From: JADHLJ01 sp038146985 | GTDB lineage: Bacteria > Pseudomonadota > Alphaproteobacteria > Thalassobaculales > Thalassobaculaceae | DNA length: 64,000 nucleotides | Assembly (NCBI GenBank): GCA_038146985.1 | Contig: JAYQSQ010000015.1 | Span: forward strand, 62,001-126,000 | Reading direction: 5' to 3' | Shown here: positions 61,600 to 64,000 of the stretch, one piece after another | Position numbering within the stretch: the first letter of the stretch is position 1 | Layout of the letters: each line of letters begins with the position of its first letter | Program-made: the position numbers and the translations under genes | The notes under the pieces: generated by a model | Seen by the model: only the letters and a program-made list of their open reading frames with translations | What the model was told of the DNA's origin: nothing | Databases searched by the model: none

Positions 61600-64000
61600 T
61601 CAAGCCGCCCGGCCCGCGAGAGCCATTCCAGGGCCTTGGTCGTCGCCCGGTCCCGATGCGCTCATGGCGTCATCGTCGAGATTAGGTGCCAGCCAGGTTC
61701 TCGCATGCTCGACGCTCCAACCCTTGCGTTCAGCGTAATCGGCAAGCTGATCGGGGCCGATGTTTCCGAGGCCGAAATATCGCGCCTCCGGATGGGCGAA
61801 ATACAGCCCGCTGACCGACGAGGCCGGCCGCATGGCAAGGCTCTCGGTAAGCGTCATTCCGATCGCTGTCCCGGCGTCGAGTAGCGAGAATATCGTGGTC
61901 TTTTCGGTATGGTCGGGACAGGCGGGGTAACCCGGGGCGGGCCGGATTCCCTGATATTTCTCGGCGATCAGATCCTCATTGGACAGAGCCTCTTCCGGCG
62001 CATATCCCCAATGATCCCGGCGAACCAGTTCGTGCAGATGCTCCGCCAGGGCCTCGGCCAGACGGTCTCCGAGCGCCTTGATCAGGATCGCTCCATAATC
62101 GTCATGATCGGATTCGTGCTCGGCGGCGATTTCCTCGATCCCTGGACCGGCGGTGACCGCGAAGCATCCGATATGATCCAGGCCCACGCCGGCCGGCGCG
62201 ATGAAATCCGCCAGCGCCAGATTGCGCCGGTCGGCCTGGGAGTGCCTGCGCTGCTGCCTCAGCGTATGGATCCGCGCCAGCGGCTTGGACCTCGTCTCAT
62301 CCGTGAAAAGCTGGATATCGTCCCCATCCGATTCCGCCGGCCAAAAGCCGAACACGGCGGCGGGCCGAACCCGTGGGTCCTGCTTCAGGCGATCGAGCAT
62401 CGCCAGCGCGTCGTCATGCAGTTGCCGGGCGGCTTTTCCGACGACCGGATCATCGAGAATCTCCGGCCAGCGCCCAGCCAACTCCCAGGTTTGGAAGAAC
62501 GGGCGCCAGTCGATGCGCTGCTGGAGCGCGTTGATGTCCCAGTCCCGTATCGTCTTGGTGCCGAGGAAACCCGGTGCCGGCGGAACTCCAGCACTCCAAT
62601 CGATCTTTAGGCGATTCGCCCTCGCCTCGTTCAGACTCAGTCGGTTGGATTGACCGGTCTTGTTCGAGTTGGCCTGCCGCAGTTTCTCCTGCTCCGCGGC
62701 TACTTCCGCGACGAACGCGTCCCGCGTGCGCGGAGTCAGCAGTGCGCGGACCACGCCCACCGCTCTTGAGGCATCCAGAACATGGGTGACCGAGCCCGTA
62801 TATTCGGGTGCGATCTTAACCGCCGTGTGCAGCTTGCTCGTGGTCGCCCCGCCGATCAGCAGGGGTTGCTTCATGCCCCGGCGCTGCATTTCGGCGGCGA
62901 CCCGCGTCATTTCCGTCAGGCTCGGCGTGATCAGGCCGGAAAGCCCGATCATGTCGGCGCCCTCGGTCTCGGCCCGATCCAGGATGTCCGCGCCCGGGAC
63001 CATCACGCCGAGGTCGATGACCTCGTAGTCGTTGCACCGGAGAACCACGCCGACGATGTTCTTGCCGATATCGTGCACGTCGCCCTTGACCGTCGCCATC
63101 ACGATGCGGCCCGCGGCTTCTCGGACGCCGCCGGAACTTTCGGCATCCATGAAAGGTTCGAGATGCGTCACCGCGCGCTTCATGACGCGGGCGCTCTTCA
63201 CCACCTGCGGCAGGAACATGCGCCCGGACCCGAAAAGGTCGCCGACCACCGACATCCCGTCCATCAGAGGTCCCTCGATCACGTCGAGCGGGCGCTCCAT
63301 GGCCAGGCGGGCTTCCTCGGTATCCTCAATCACGTGATCGGTGATCCCGTGAACCAGCGCATGCACCAGACGGTCGCGGACGCTGCCCTTGCGCCATTCG
63401 GGATCGCTTTGCACTGCCTCGGCCGGGTCGCGGTAGCGCTCGGCGATCTCCAGCAGCCGCTCGCCGGCATCGGGCCGCCGGTTCAGCACCGCATCCTCGA
63501 CCCGTTCGCGCAGATCCTGGGGGATGTCGTCAAACACCGGAAGCCTCCCGGCATTGACGATGCCCATGGTCATTCCCGCGGCGATGGCGTGATACAGGAA
63601 GACCGAATGAATCGCCTGGCGCACCGGCTCGTTGCCCCGGAACGAGAAGGAAACGTTGGAGAGCCCGCCGGAAACCTGAACATGCGGCAATGTCGCCCGG
63701 ATCTGGCGCGTCGCCTCGATGAAGGCGCGGCCATAGTCGTCATGCTCTGGGATGCCGGTGGCGATGGCGAAGATATTGGGATCGAAAATGATGTCTTCCG
63801 GCGGGAAACCGGCAGCATCGACCAGCAGCCGATAGGCCCGGGTGCAGATCGCGACCTTGCGTTCGACGGTTTCCGCCTGGCCGTTCTCGTCGAAGGCCAT
63901 GACCACGACGGCGGCGCCATAACGGCGCGCCAGCCGGGCCTTGGCGAGAAAATCCGCCTCGCCCTCCTTCAAGCTGATCGAATTGGCGATCGCCTTGCCC
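61600..64000 (-). CDS. metH: Cobalamin-dependent methionine synthase MetH, partial
   Basis: The window holds the C-terminal part, about 800 residues; the gene continues past 64000, where it already reads in frame as GKAIANSISLKEGE. The pterin-binding domain ends with IFDPNIFAIATGIPEHDDY and VSGGLSNVSFSFRGNE. The B12-binding domains follow: cap region with KSARVMKRAVTHLEPFM, DVHDIGKNIVGVVLRCNDYE with the DxHxxG cobalt ligand, and LIGGATTSKLHTAVKI. Last is the reactivation domain with KYQGIRPAPGYPACPDHTEK. It methylates homocysteine from methyltetrahydrofolate. Whether this is full-length MetH or the MetH2 form, which lacks the homocysteine domain, cannot be seen here. Confidence 0.95.
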   Translation of the reverse strand, partial: GKAIANSISLKEGEADFLAKARLARRYGAAVVVMAFDENGQAETVERKVAICTRAYRLLVDAAGFPPEDIIFDPNIFAIATGIPEHDDYGRAFIEATRQIRATLPHVQVSGGLSNVSFSFRGNEPVRQAIHSVFLYHAIAAGMTMGIVNAGRLPVFDDIPQDLRERVEDAVLNRRPDAGERLLEIAERYRDPAEAVQSDPEWRKGSVRDRLVHALVHGITDHVIEDTEEARLAMERPLDVIEGPLMDGMSVVGDLFGSGRMFLPQVVKSARVMKRAVTHLEPFMDAESSGGVREAAGRIVMATVKGDVHDIGKNIVGVVLRCNDYEVIDLGVMVPGADILDRAETEGADMIGLSGLITPSLTEMTRVAAEMQRRGMKQPLLIGGATTSKLHTAVKIAPEYTGSVTHVLDASRAVGVVRALLTPRTRDAFVAEVAAEQEKLRQANSNKTGQSNRLSLNEARANRLKIDWSAGVPPAPGFLGTKTIRDWDINALQQRIDWRPFFQTWELAGRWPEILDDPVVGKAARQLHDDALAMLDRLKQDPRVRPAAVFGFWPAESDGDDIQLFTDETRSKPLARIHTLRQQRRHSQADRRNLALADFIAPAGVGLDHIGCFAVTAGPGIEEIAAEHESDHDDYGAILIKALGDRLAEALAEHLHELVRRDHWGYAPEEALSNEDLIAEKYQGIRPAPGYPACPDHTEKTTIFSLLDAGTAIGMTLTESLAMRPASSVSGLYFAHPEARYFGLGNIGPDQLADYAERKGWSVEHARTWLAPNLDDDAMSASGPGDDQGPGMALAGRAA

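Overview
The window looks like a high-GC alphaproteobacterial chromosome, most like Rhodospirillales. The support is gene content rather than a search: a C4-pathway 5-aminolevulinate synthase, the aerobic cobaltochelatase set CobN/CobS/CobT, the neighbourhood BolA - DnaJ-like - CobS - CobT, an ECF11-type sigma factor with a ChrR anti-sigma, several TRAP transporters, and many overlapping stop/start codons. I found no tRNA, rRNA, CRISPR array, insertion sequence or prophage gene.

Layout. 1-2.5 kb is a decayed edge with a heavily frameshifted leuA and a fragmented TauD-type dioxygenase. 2.5-5.5 kb is a TAXI-type TRAP transporter. 5.8-10.8 kb holds hemA, a crotonase, a frameshifted homocysteine methyltransferase and mutL. 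11-15.7 kb is a complete BMP-type (nucleoside-like) ABC importer. 15.7-18.8 kb is a classical DctPQM TRAP system. 19-25.8 kb is a patch of small genes of which five are broken by one or a few single-base changes (a SPOR-like lipoprotein, an unknown membrane protein, a Bax-inhibitor-1 protein, an ECF sigma factor and its ChrR), mixed with intact osmC, isochorismatase, rlmN and an IalB-like gene. 25.8-37.8 kb is dominated by cobalamin: cobW-cobN behind a cobalamin riboswitch, and dnaJ-like-cobS-cobT, with a Fur-box-preceded iron importer (fbpA-fbpB, no ATPase) between them. 37.9-46.8 kb is housekeeping: an RHH protein, DUF2889, CBS, CorC, aroB-aroK, a 45-residue membrane peptide, a secreted unknown, xerD and accA.

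46.9-53.4 kb holds a surface-carbohydrate protein, a nitrilase, grxC, then a GST / CaiB / beta-hydroxyacid dehydrogenase set and comF. 53.4-61.5 kb has two methyltransferases and a compact glycan locus: a 121-residue unknown protein, a sugar cytidylyltransferase and an NAD epimerase with overlapping stop/start codons, a divergent asparagine-synthetase homologue that lacks the catalytic Cys2, and two tandem paralogous putative glycosyltransferases. The window ends inside metH.

How it fits together: cobalamin made with CobNST could feed the MetH at the right edge. The glycan locus is the best candidate for an undescribed pathway: it could make and transfer an activated surface sugar, possibly carrying an amide installed by the glutaminase-dead synthetase. 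The density of frameshifts is the main caution. Several genes are restored by one base, often in a homopolymer, so assembly error and real gene loss must be told apart before reading biology into them.
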